64,000 nucleotides of DNA from positions 124,001-188,000 of the forward strand of contig NZ_SADB01000009.1 of assembly GCF_009669305.1 (NCBI RefSeq), written 5' to 3'. Below the pieces are notes generated by a model. It searched no databases. It saw only the letters and a list, made by a program, of their open reading frames with translations, and was not told where the DNA came from. Both the position numbers and the translations under genes were made by a program. The DNA is from Ancylomarina sp. 16SWW S1-10-2. Lineage in GTDB: Bacteria > Bacteroidota > Bacteroidia > Bacteroidales > Marinifilaceae. Position 1 is the stretch's first letter, and every line of letters begins with the position of its first letter. This document shows positions 7,893 to 17,927 of this stretch, in pieces.

Positions 7893-9482
7893 TTATTTTT
7901 CTAGTTCCTTTGTAATAGCTTTTTCTATTCTTTTTTTGAGGCCCTCTTGGGGTTTGGTAGCTGAAGCTTTCCAGATAAATATTTCATCTTTTGTTTTGGG
8001 ACGTAAATTGTCTCTCCATTCAAAATCCTTTAGTAATCGCTTTTGATTAACGATATCGAATAACGGATACATATTACCATCTGGTTTTTTAGTAAATAGA
8101 ATTTGATCTATTTTTTGTCCTATTATGGAGATGCTTATGGAACTACTTTTTGCTACATTCATTCCAATAATGATACCATGTTCGTCTCTTGGGAAATAAA
8201 GTGTTTCTCCATTGCCAATAATGTCTAGTGTGTCTAGATGATTTTTATTGACATGACCAAGCATGTTACGCCCTTTAATTTGGTTGTAGAGTGTACTATC
8301 TTCTCTTGAGCATAGAAAAGCATTGGTTCTAAAATGCAGGTATTTAACTGCATTATTTTGACTTTCAATGCTTATTGTATCTGCTGTAATCTGATTTCCT
8401 TGAGCCCAAACTATTGGATCGTGAAACATTCTCATCGTAGAATCTTGAAGCGAGTAGCTTATAGAATCACATTTCCCTTGAAGATCTTTACGGAAGAATT
8501 TAACCTTATTGTAAGCTGATATTCTATTAAAATTATTTGTGTCTTTCTCAATCTTAAGTGTATCGGAATGTAGAAATAAACTGTCTTGTGCGTTTATTTG
8601 AATAAAAAGAGTCGAATCGGTTAGGAAAGCTTTTTCAGTATCTTTATGCATTTCAAGGTAATGTCCTCTTGCTATAAGATTGTTAAGCGTATCTTGTAGT
8701 TCAACATTTCTATAGATTAGAGCAAGTTCTTTTTGCTTGTCAAGATGAATACTATCGCCTGTTATTTGGTAGTTATCTCTATTTACTTTGTTGTTTTTTA
8801 GTAGATGAGAAATGCCAGTTAGCGTGTTATACCAGCCTAATTCACTATATAGAGTTTCCTTCTCATTTTCAATTCGTGTTGGCCCCAGGATGTTAATAAT
8901 TTTGCTTACCGTGTGGTATTGAAGTGTGTCAGAATATAAGGTGTAATCTTTATTTTCAAGTACAACACTATCCTTAAAGAAGAAAAGATTTTGCTTGGTA
9001 TAATAACGACCAATTATGCTTGTAAGAACATTCGTTGAATCGACGATGGTTCCTCCTTGATCATAATAGCCCACATTAAGGTCCATATCATAATCAAGCT
9101 TATTTGTTGTTAAGCTTACATTCTTATTTTTTAATGTAATGTTATTTTTTAGTGCTGCTCGTCTGCTATCACCTTCGTATTTTAAATAATCGCCATATAT
9201 ATGAATGGTATCAGCATTAATAATATGTACGTTGCCGAAAGCTTCTATTTCATTGTCTTTCTCGTGATTATAAGCACTATCACAGTACATCTTAATGTTT
9301 CCATGAGTTAAAAAAACATCGCCTATAAATTTCGTTATATCTGGATGTATATCACGTTCAATTCTAAATGTATTAGAGTTCTTGATATCAATCTTCGATT
9401 TTTTTTGTGCAATCGAAGTTTGTGGTAATATAATTACCACTAGTAATATAAGTAATAGATACTTTTTTACAATGTTGGCCAT
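7893..9482 (-). CDS. OstA/LptA-like outer-membrane biogenesis protein
   Basis: The protein of about 529 residues starts with a signal peptide (MANIVKKYLLLILLVVIILP then QTSIAQ). I prefer the ATG at 9482 because the longer form, starting at 9554, would overlap the MoxR gene and bury the signal peptide. The mature part is a long beta-strand repeat in the style of the OstA_2 family, with blocks such as GDVFLTHGNIKMYCDSA, EAFGNVHIINADTIHIYGD and KGNQITADTISI-like strands. This resembles the LptA/LptD jellyroll that carries lipopolysaccharide across the periplasm. It sits next to SurA-like genes, consistent with an envelope-assembly role. Confidence 0.82.
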   Translation of the reverse strand: MANIVKKYLLLILLVVIILPQTSIAQKKSKIDIKNSNTFRIERDIHPDITKFIGDVFLTHGNIKMYCDSAYNHEKDNEIEAFGNVHIINADTIHIYGDYLKYEGDSRRAALKNNITLKNKNVSLTTNKLDYDMDLNVGYYDQGGTIVDSTNVLTSIIGRYYTKQNLFFFKDSVVLENKDYTLYSDTLQYHTVSKIINILGPTRIENEKETLYSELGWYNTLTGISHLLKNNKVNRDNYQITGDSIHLDKQKELALIYRNVELQDTLNNLIARGHYLEMHKDTEKAFLTDSTLFIQINAQDSLFLHSDTLKIEKDTNNFNRISAYNKVKFFRKDLQGKCDSISYSLQDSTMRMFHDPIVWAQGNQITADTISIESQNNAVKYLHFRTNAFLCSREDSTLYNQIKGRNMLGHVNKNHLDTLDIIGNGETLYFPRDEHGIIIGMNVAKSSSISISIIGQKIDQILFTKKPDGNMYPLFDIVNQKRLLKDFEWRDNLRPKTKDEIFIWKASATKPQEGLKKRIEKAITKELEK

Positions 9483-9534
9483 TGATGATAACTTAGAAGT
9501 GATTTTATTTAGATATAAAGTTACGGTTTCTTCT

Positions 9535-10500
9535 CTATTTAAGGAGATCTTCAATAATGTTTTCGATACTAATGCCTTCTGCCTCAGCTTTGTAATTTTT
9601 CATTATTCTATGGCGAAGAATAGGTACAGCTACAGCTTTGACATCTTCTATGTCAGGAGAATATTTTCCCGATATAATTGCGTGAGCTTTGGCTCCAATA
9701 ACTAAATATTGTGAAGCTCTTGGACCTGCTCCCCAGTTTATGTATTTGTTTGTCATTGGGCTTGCAAGTTCTGTGTTAGGACGGGTTTTTGCAGCTAATT
9801 TAACAGCATATTCTAGCACATTCTTATTAATAGGCACCTTCTGAATTAAAGCTTGAAAATAGCTAATTTCATTGGCTGACATGATTGTGTCAATCTCAAA
9901 GGTTTTTCCAGAAGTCGTGTTTTCAACAATACTTATTTCATCTTCTAAGTTTGGATAGTCAAGGTAGATGCTAAACATGAATCGATCTAGTTGAGCTTCT
10001 GGAAGAGGGTAGGTACCTTCTTGTTCTATAGGATTCTGAGTTGCTAGAACAAAGAATGGTTTCTCTAGTGTGTAGGTTTTTCCATTAACCGTAACTTCTT
10101 TTTCTTGCATTGCTTCTAGTAGAGCTGATTGCGTTTTAGGTGGTGTTCGGTTAATCTCATCTGCTAAAAGAATATTGGCAAATAGAGGTCCTTGAATAAA
10201 CTTGAATTGTTTGTCGTTATTTAGAATTTCTGTACCAATAATATCTGAAGGCATTAGATCAGGCGTAAATTGTATACGCTGATATTTTAAGTCTAAAGCT
10301 TGAGAAATTGTATTGACAAGTAATGTTTTTGCCAATCCTGGTACGCCAACCAAAAGGCAATGACCATTGCTAAAAATAGAAATTAAGACTTGTTTGATGA
10401 TATCATCCTGTCCGTAAATCTTCTTTTTGATTTCGGTAAGTAAATTTTCATATTTACTTTTTAAGGCATCTGCAGCCTCAACTTCAGTTTTAAAATTCAT
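9535..10500 (-). CDS. MoxR-family AAA+ ATPase
   Basis: This 321-residue MoxR ATPase has Walker A GVPGLAKTLLV near residue 57 and Walker B LLADEINRTPPK near 115. The sensor-1 region ATQNPIEQEGTYPLPEAQLD and the C-terminal lid also fit the family. MoxR proteins act as chaperones for metal or complex insertion, usually with DUF58 and von Willebrand factor partners encoded next to them. No such partner is present here, because the downstream gene is the OstA-like protein. A hairpin at 10541-10568 separates it from the upstream SurA-like gene, so it may have its own promoter. Confidence 0.93.
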   Translation of the reverse strand: MNFKTEVEAADALKSKYENLLTEIKKKIYGQDDIIKQVLISIFSNGHCLLVGVPGLAKTLLVNTISQALDLKYQRIQFTPDLMPSDIIGTEILNNDKQFKFIQGPLFANILLADEINRTPPKTQSALLEAMQEKEVTVNGKTYTLEKPFFVLATQNPIEQEGTYPLPEAQLDRFMFSIYLDYPNLEDEISIVENTTSGKTFEIDTIMSANEISYFQALIQKVPINKNVLEYAVKLAAKTRPNTELASPMTNKYINWGAGPRASQYLVIGAKAHAIISGKYSPDIEDVKAVAVPILRHRIMKNYKAEAEGISIENIIEDLLK

Positions 10501-10540
10501 TACAGAAAATTTAAATTTTCATGAATAACTAAAACAAAGA

Positions 10541-10568
10541 ATCAGACACAACTAAAGCTGTGTCTGAT
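10541..10568 (-). terminator. Hairpin between the SurA-like and MoxR genes
   Basis: A perfect 10-bp stem (atcagacaca and its complement) with an 8-nt loop lies 18 bp beyond the SurA-like stop. On the minus strand it is followed by a moderately T-rich stretch (tctttgtttt). Confidence 0.7.
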
Positions 10569-10585
10569 TTTTGTATGCTTTAATA

Positions 10586-11938
10586 TTACTTAATCCAGTT
10601 TTTGAATCTGAATGGAGTATTCTTGTATGAATCATCAATACTAATGTATGTTGATTTTTGTTTTTCGCTAATCCATTTGCTTAATACAGCTTGCTGTTTT
10701 TTATTTTTAAGCATGTTTTCAAATTGACTCCAATCATCAGCTAAATTAGCTTTGTGAGGCTTAGTCTGTGATTTAATCTTAATAATTTTGTAGGTTTCCT
10801 TACCTCTTTGATCATCAAGAAAAGCTTCAGATATTTCACCAACTTTTAATGTATTAGCAACTTTTGCTATTGATGGAGCTAAACTTTCTTTGGTGAATTT
10901 TGAACTTGCATTATTTGGGTTAACAATTAAACCTCCATTTTGCTTTGTGTCTTTATCATCAGAATAGTAGAAAGCTGCTTCTTTAAATTTGATTTTATCA
11001 TTACGAATCATATCAGCAATACTATCTAATACTTCAGTTGCTCTAACTCTATCTTCTTGCTTAACTTTTGGTTTAAGAAGAATATGACGAACATTAATTC
11101 TTTCACCTTTACGGTCGATAAGTTGAATAATGTGGAATCCATATTCTGATTCAACAATTTTAGAAATTTTTCCTGGCTTTAAGTTGAAAGCTTCATTGGC
11201 AAATTCCGGAACAAGGTTGGCACGAGGTGTAAATCCTAGTTCACCACCACGTTGAGAACTACCTGGGTCTTCAGAATAAAGAACAGCTAATGTTGCGAAG
11301 CTTTCTCCTTTTGTAATTCGGTCACGAAAATTTCTCAGTTTCTCACGAATTCTATCTTTTTCAGCATCGGAGATCTTAGGACTTCTAGTAATTTGCTGAA
11401 TTTGCATTTCACCAGGAATTGTAGGTAAACTATCTTTAGGTATTTTGTTGTAAAGATCGCGAACCTCAGCTGGTGTTGCCGTGATATTTTTTGTGATTTC
11501 GGCCTGCATTTTCTGCTTGATCTTATCATTACGTGTTATATCACGTAATTCATTTTTCATCTCAGCAATGCTTTTCTTAAAATATTGTTCAAGTTTTTCT
11601 TTTGAACCAATACGTTGAATATACATATCAACCTTACGTTGAAGATCACTTTCAACTTCTTGCTCTGTAACTTCAATACTATCAATTTGAGCTTGTGCAA
11701 TCATCAATTTCTCAATCAAAAGATCTTCAAAAATTTCAGATTTTAAATCAACACTTCCAGATTGGTAACCTTGTGATTTGTATTGAATGAAACGATTTTC
11801 TACGTCAGATTTCAAGACAACTTGATCGCCAACGACAGCAACAATCTTATCTATCGAATTATCCTGTGCTTGACTCGTTGTAGAAACGATAGCCAATAAG
11901 GCTAATGATGTGAAGACTTTAAAAAAAATATTGCGCAT
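10586..11938 (-). CDS. surA: SurA-like periplasmic peptidyl-prolyl cis-trans isomerase
   Basis: SurA chaperones outer-membrane barrel proteins through the periplasm. The ATG at 11938 gives a signal peptide (MRNIFFKVFTSLALLAIVST) and about 450 residues. An ATG at 11983 is rejected because it overlaps the upstream gene. The SurA N-terminal domain starts with IVAVVGDQVVLKSDVENR. Two parvulin domains follow, the first around residues 170-275 (SEDPGSSQRGGELGFTPR), the second beginning at INVRHILLKPK and ending with the divergent YSDDKDTKQNGGLIVN. It starts 10 bp after the related lipoprotein gene, so the two are probably cotranscribed. Confidence 0.9.
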   Translation of the reverse strand: MRNIFFKVFTSLALLAIVSTTSQAQDNSIDKIVAVVGDQVVLKSDVENRFIQYKSQGYQSGSVDLKSEIFEDLLIEKLMIAQAQIDSIEVTEQEVESDLQRKVDMYIQRIGSKEKLEQYFKKSIAEMKNELRDITRNDKIKQKMQAEITKNITATPAEVRDLYNKIPKDSLPTIPGEMQIQQITRSPKISDAEKDRIREKLRNFRDRITKGESFATLAVLYSEDPGSSQRGGELGFTPRANLVPEFANEAFNLKPGKISKIVESEYGFHIIQLIDRKGERINVRHILLKPKVKQEDRVRATEVLDSIADMIRNDKIKFKEAAFYYSDDKDTKQNGGLIVNPNNASSKFTKESLAPSIAKVANTLKVGEISEAFLDDQRGKETYKIIKIKSQTKPHKANLADDWSQFENMLKNKKQQAVLSKWISEKQKSTYISIDDSYKNTPFRFKNWIK

Positions 11939-11948
11939 ATGTGCTAGT

Positions 11949-12791
11949 TTAGTATATTTTGAATTTGTTCTTTGATTCGGCATCTTTAAAGATACTTTCT
12001 TCCATACTCTTTATGAATTGTATTTTTCTTTTATTGATAATTATTTTTCGAATATCAGCACTTACAAACGAAAGAGGAGCTAACTCTTTTTTTAGTTTGT
12101 AATCTTGAATGTTTATTAAGTAATGGAATGTGCTATCTTCAGTTTCGAAGTATTTATTTCGTTGTAGAAATTTTTCTTCATTACTAATCTTAATTGGTGT
12201 TTGATTAAGTAAGTTTTGAGAATAGATCCATTGGTCGCTAAAATTATCAAATTTTGTGGCATTCTGAAAGCAGTAGTCCTCTAATTTATCCCAATCGGAA
12301 TCTTTTTTTAATTTATAGATTTGTCTAATCTTTTTAGCTTGAGGTAAAGGTTTGTGTATTTTGATGTAAACAGCCTTAACAATATTACGGTTTAATAGAA
12401 AATTGCCAGGGTAATCACGATAGTATTTATCAATTTCTGTACGTGAAACGATAGTATCGAGTTTTTGCTCGATTAAATGCTGTTGGTACTTGTGAATAAT
12501 AAGGGAGGAGCGATAATCTTCTACCATTTCTTCTACATCTTGATCTTCTTCAGTTAGGTTAAGTTCAGCTCTTGATACAAGAAGTTGTTTGCTTATCCAT
12601 TGGTGAATGTAATTTTGAGTAATTCTTATGCTATCTTCCTTGGAGCTATTGTTGGGAACAATCTTCCGTATTTGATTCAGGTATAGATAGGAATCATTAA
12701 TTTTTGCTACTGGAGGGTTATCTATAGTGTTTTTTGAGTTACATGATATAAATCCTAGAAAAATAATTAATATGATGATATTTCTTGTCAT
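11949..12791 (-). CDS. SurA-N-like lipoprotein without a parvulin domain
   Basis: This 280-residue protein has a lipoprotein signal (MTRNIIILIIFLGFISC). An N-terminal segment resembles SurA/PpiD chaperone domains (AKINDSYLYLNQIRKIVP, then a QWISKQLLVSRAELN helix). I see no parvulin catalytic motif in the C-terminal half, which contains instead a foldase-like stretch with YYRDYPGNFLLNRNIVKAVY. Such lipoproteins commonly precede surA in Bacteroidota and probably act as membrane-bound chaperones. The function is inferred from context. Confidence 0.72.
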   Translation of the reverse strand: MTRNIIILIIFLGFISCNSKNTIDNPPVAKINDSYLYLNQIRKIVPNNSSKEDSIRITQNYIHQWISKQLLVSRAELNLTEEDQDVEEMVEDYRSSLIIHKYQQHLIEQKLDTIVSRTEIDKYYRDYPGNFLLNRNIVKAVYIKIHKPLPQAKKIRQIYKLKKDSDWDKLEDYCFQNATKFDNFSDQWIYSQNLLNQTPIKISNEEKFLQRNKYFETEDSTFHYLINIQDYKLKKELAPLSFVSADIRKIIINKRKIQFIKSMEESIFKDAESKNKFKIY

Positions 12792-12824
12792 AGTTAGGCT
12801 TTAATCTATTTTAACTCAAATGTT

Positions 12825-12856
12825 ATCGGCAATCAATACAAAGATTGATTGCCGAT
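12825..12856 (-). terminator. Long perfect hairpin downstream of guaB
   Basis: A perfect 13-bp stem (atcggcaatcaat, 12825-12837, with its complement at 12844-12856) surrounds a 6-nt loop, 24 bp beyond the guaB stop. No strong U-tract follows on the minus strand, so it may stabilise the 3' end rather than terminate by itself. Confidence 0.6.
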
Positions 12857-12879
12857 GGAAATCTTGATTTTTGAGAATA

Positions 12880-14361
<1,482 letters not shown>

Positions 14362-14588
14362 TTAGATTTTAATTGCATGCGAAATTACAAAAAATACTGC
14401 GATAAGTGTCGATAGATAAACTAAAAAAGTGTTAATTGATTTTAGATGTTTAGTTTTGTGTGATAATTAAGCTTTAAAACGACGTATTTGTTGTGGCTTT
14501 TTTTGCGTATCTTAAAGTTTTAAAATAACAGTGTAGGCCTTTGTAGTAAAGGCTTGCTTTAAGTTTTGTTTTTGAATTTAGTCCTTAA

Positions 14589-16487
14589 ATGAGTATATAT
14601 CATAAAATCTTAAAAAAATATTGGGGTTACGATGAATTCCGTTCCTTACAGGAAGATATAATTCTATCTGTAGCTGAGGGGAGAGATACTTTAGGTTTAA
14701 TGCCTACTGGTGGAGGTAAATCTTTAACTTTTCAGGTGCCAACAATGGCTATGGAAGGACTGTGTATTGTAGTTTCTCCATTAGTTGCTTTAATGAAGGA
14801 TCAGGTTTTAAACCTGAAAGAGAAAGGTATTAAGGCAGAACTCATTTATTCTGGTTTAACTCGCGACGAAATTGAAGTGGTCTTAAATAAGTGTCTTTAT
14901 GGCAAGAACAAATTCCTTTATATATCTCCAGAACGAATAAGCACGGCTATTTTTCAAGAAAAACTTTTGAATATGAAAGTTTGCTTGATTGCTATAGACG
15001 AGTCACATTGTATCTCTCAATGGGGATATGATTTTCGACCATCCTATTTAAAAATAGTTCAATTACGTGAACTTTTACCAGGTATTCCTGTTTTGGCACT
15101 TACTGCAACCGCAACGCCTGAGGTTGTAGATGATATTCAAGACAGATTGGGTTTTGAAAAGAAAAACGTGTTCAGAAAAAGTTTTGAACGTTCAAATCTA
15201 TCATACCTTGTAAGAAATATAGAAGATAAAAACAGATATCTTTTAAAAATACTTAGAAAACAGAAGGGGAGTTCCGTTGTTTATGTTCGAAGTCGGAAAA
15301 AATGTAAAGAAATTGCTGAGTTTTTAAAATTAAGCCAGATAAAAGCTGAATATTATCATGCCGGTCTCGATAATGCTGTGAAAGATATGAGACAGCAGAG
15401 ATGGAGAGATGGAATTGTTCAAGTGATGGTCGCAACGAATGCTTTCGGGATGGGAATCGATAAATCTGATGTTCGTACGGTTGTTCATCTGGATTTGCCA
15501 GATACACTTGAAGCCTATTTTCAGGAAGCAGGGCGGGCAGGTCGCGATGGGGAACGTGCTTATGCGGTATTACTTTATTCAAATCCAGATAAGGTTCAAT
15601 TGCTAAAAAGAATAAAAACATCTTATCCCGAATTAGAAACTGTGAAAAGGGTGTATCAGGCTGTTGGTAATTTTCTTCAAATTGCCGAAGGTGCTGGAAA
15701 AGATGCCGTGTTTGATTTTAACCTAGCTCTTTTTTGTCAGAAATTTAAGTTTAATGTGCTGCATGCATTTAATAGTCTTAAAATATTGCAGAGGGCTGGT
15801 TATCTCGAAATTACTGATGATTTAGAGCATTCTACAAAATTACATTTTGTTGTTAATCGTGATGATTTATATCGATATCAGATTGAAAATAAACAGCAAG
15901 ATGAATTTATAAAGCTACTGCTCAGAACTTATACGGGTTTATTTACAGATTATGTGCCAGTGAATTTAGAATCGTTAGCTTATAGAAAAAAAGTTAATAT
16001 TAAGGTATTAATTGACAATTTGAAAGATTTGTCTCACTATGGAATTATTAAATATATACCAAGAAAAAAAACACCCTTTATTATATACACACAAGAGCGT
16101 TTACCTCTTAAGTACTTAAGGTTTCCTAAGGAAGTTTATCAGGAAAGAAAAGAAAGATTTATAGATAAAATAAATGCTGTTATTCAATATGCTGAATCAA
16201 CTGATGTTTGTCGTTCAAAAATGTTGTTGGAATACTTTGGACAGTTGAATGCGTCAAACTGTGGCGAATGTGATATTTGTAAGGAAAAGAATAAAAGTAT
16301 TGGGTCTAAATTGTATGAAAATATTCAGTCTGAAGTGAAAGCTATTTTGGCTAAAGAAGAAAGTTCCGTTTTTGAATTAGTCGAATTAAGCCAGTTTCCT
16401 GAAAAGAAACTTCTGGAAGTTATTCGTGTTATGATGGACAATGATGAAGTTAAAACTTCAGAAAATAATAAGATTCGATTAGCTTGA
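14589..16487 (+). CDS. recQ: RecQ-family ATP-dependent DNA helicase
   Basis: RecQ unwinds DNA 3'-5' in recombination and repair. The 632-residue protein has motif 0 (YWGYDEFRSLQEDII), Walker A (PTGGGKS near residue 42), the DESHCISQWG box near 137 and motif VI (QEAGRAGRDG). The four-Cys zinc site (CRSKMLLEYF, then CGECDIC) lies near residues 540-563, far later than in E. coli RecQ. A winged-helix-like region precedes it. No HRDC domain follows, only a short C-terminal helical segment. This arrangement fits the shorter RecQ group common in Bacteroidota. Confidence 0.94.
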   Translation: MSIYHKILKKYWGYDEFRSLQEDIILSVAEGRDTLGLMPTGGGKSLTFQVPTMAMEGLCIVVSPLVALMKDQVLNLKEKGIKAELIYSGLTRDEIEVVLNKCLYGKNKFLYISPERISTAIFQEKLLNMKVCLIAIDESHCISQWGYDFRPSYLKIVQLRELLPGIPVLALTATATPEVVDDIQDRLGFEKKNVFRKSFERSNLSYLVRNIEDKNRYLLKILRKQKGSSVVYVRSRKKCKEIAEFLKLSQIKAEYYHAGLDNAVKDMRQQRWRDGIVQVMVATNAFGMGIDKSDVRTVVHLDLPDTLEAYFQEAGRAGRDGERAYAVLLYSNPDKVQLLKRIKTSYPELETVKRVYQAVGNFLQIAEGAGKDAVFDFNLALFCQKFKFNVLHAFNSLKILQRAGYLEITDDLEHSTKLHFVVNRDDLYRYQIENKQQDEFIKLLLRTYTGLFTDYVPVNLESLAYRKKVNIKVLIDNLKDLSHYGIIKYIPRKKTPFIIYTQERLPLKYLRFPKEVYQERKERFIDKINAVIQYAESTDVCRSKMLLEYFGQLNASNCGECDICKEKNKSIGSKLYENIQSEVKAILAKEESSVFELVELSQFPEKKLLEVIRVMMDNDEVKTSENNKIRLA

Positions 16488-16534
16488 ATCTGTGAGATTT
16501 GTACTCAGATCAACCATTATTGTCAAAATCTTTT

Positions 16535-16542
16535 TAATTTTG
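16535..16542 (+). promoter_or_regulatory. Candidate -7 element before the DUF5063 gene
   Basis: TAATTTTG matches TAnnTTTG, 24 bp before the DUF5063 start. No well-spaced -33 element is seen, so the gene may also be read from recQ. Confidence 0.3.
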
Positions 16543-16566
16543 CAGCATTATACTATAAATTAAGAG

Positions 16567-17112
16567 ATGGAAGATAATTTTGAACATCAGGTTTACGATA
16601 AAAATACGATAGAATTTGTGACAGTTGCTAATGAGTTTTGTTTACTCTTAGAATCGAGTGCTAAAATCTTAAAATTGGATTTTATCAATCGAGCACAAAA
16701 ATTATTACCCTTATTATATTTAAAGGCAAGTTTGTTGCCTAAGGTGGAGAATGAGTTTGCCGAAGAAATTGAGAAATTTGTAGGTGAAGGTGATTGGGAA
16801 TACATCAGAACTGCTGTAGTTGAAAAAATGGGAGCAAATGATGAATATCTTGAGGTGTTTGATGATGGTATGCGTGATAGCGATGAACCTATTGTAGCTT
16901 CTATTTCTGAGAATTTTGCTGATATTTACCAAGATCTTAAGGATTTCTTAACCTCATACCGTATTGCGAGTGTTGAGATTATGAATGAGGCTCTTTGGGA
17001 TTTGAACAATAATTTCCATGACCATTGGGGACAGGCAGTCGTTAACTCATTGAGAGCTATTCATTATCTTTTGGCTCATCCAGAAAAATTGGAAGACGAT
17101 TTAAATGATTAA
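16567..17112 (+). CDS. DUF5063 domain protein
   Basis: This 181-residue helical protein matches DUF5063, a Bacteroidota family of unknown function. The blocks FVTVANEFCLLLESS, AQKLLPLLYLKASLLP and the C-terminal NFHDHWGQAVVNSLRAIHYL are characteristic. The protein is acidic and shows no signal peptide or membrane segment, so it is probably cytosolic. It lies between recQ and a 3'-5' exonuclease gene on the same strand, an order often kept in the phylum. This hints at a role linked to nucleic-acid metabolism, but that is inference from position only. Confidence 0.82.
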   Translation: MEDNFEHQVYDKNTIEFVTVANEFCLLLESSAKILKLDFINRAQKLLPLLYLKASLLPKVENEFAEEIEKFVGEGDWEYIRTAVVEKMGANDEYLEVFDDGMRDSDEPIVASISENFADIYQDLKDFLTSYRIASVEIMNEALWDLNNNFHDHWGQAVVNSLRAIHYLLAHPEKLEDDLND

Positions 17113-17256
17113 GGATGATTAGTTATCAATTAGATAGGTGTTTCTTAATTTTATCGCAAAATAAGTTGCATTGTGATGATATAGAAAATTTGCTATCAGT
17201 TAATATATAAAACGATTAGCCTGCAGAATATTAGCGGACGATGAAAAACATGAAGA

Positions 17257-17853
17257 ATGATTAGTTTTCAGAAGAGCATAACAAAAGACGAAATAAACGA
17301 ACTCTCATTAGAAGCTTTCGAAGGTGAAATTGTGGTAATAGATAGTGATGAAGGCCTACAGGAAGCAGTTGATTATTTGAAACAATTTCCTGTTTTGGGT
17401 TTTGATACAGAGACGAAACCTTCTTTTACGAAAGGGAGTGTAAATCCTGTAGCTTTATTGCAATTATCAAGTTCTGAAAAAAGCTTTTTGTTTAGATTAA
17501 ATAGAATAGGTTTGCCTGCTCCTGTTATTGAATTGTTAAGCAATTCTGAAATTATAAAAGTTGGTGCAGCTATAAAGGATGATGTTCGAGGTCTTCAAGA
17601 GATCACTGATTTTGATGGCAATTCATTTTTAGAACTTCAACAATACGTGACAAGTTTTGGGATAGAGAATTTTTCTCTTAAGAAATTGGCTGCAATTGTA
17701 TTAAATATTAGAATATCGAAACGTCAGCAAGTTTCCAATTGGGAGGCTTCTGAGTTAAGTGCAGGGCAATTGCGTTATGCCGCTACTGACGCATGGGTTT
17801 CATTAGAAATTTATGAAGGCCTAAAAGCTAGTATTTGCAAAGAGGTACTATAA
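17257..17853 (+). CDS. 3'-5' exonuclease (DnaQ-like, DNA_pol_A_exo1 type)
   Basis: This 198-residue protein is a stand-alone DEDDy exonuclease of the RNase D/WRN type. The catalytic motifs are GFDTETKPSF near residue 47 (DxE), a central Asp region (GAAIKDDVRGL) and YAATDAWVSLEIY near 173 (the YxxxD motif). The length fits a single catalytic domain without HRDC. It follows recQ and DUF5063, and the RecQ-plus-exonuclease pairing recalls the two activities fused in human WRN. Its substrate cannot be read from sequence. Confidence 0.9.
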   Translation: MISFQKSITKDEINELSLEAFEGEIVVIDSDEGLQEAVDYLKQFPVLGFDTETKPSFTKGSVNPVALLQLSSSEKSFLFRLNRIGLPAPVIELLSNSEIIKVGAAIKDDVRGLQEITDFDGNSFLELQQYVTSFGIENFSLKKLAAIVLNIRISKRQQVSNWEASELSAGQLRYAATDAWVSLEIYEGLKASICKEVL

Positions 17854-17927
17854 GTACTCTACAATAAATTACAATAATTAAAATTGACTTTAGCGCTAGC
17901 TTAGGTTAGTTATAAATAAAAATATTC

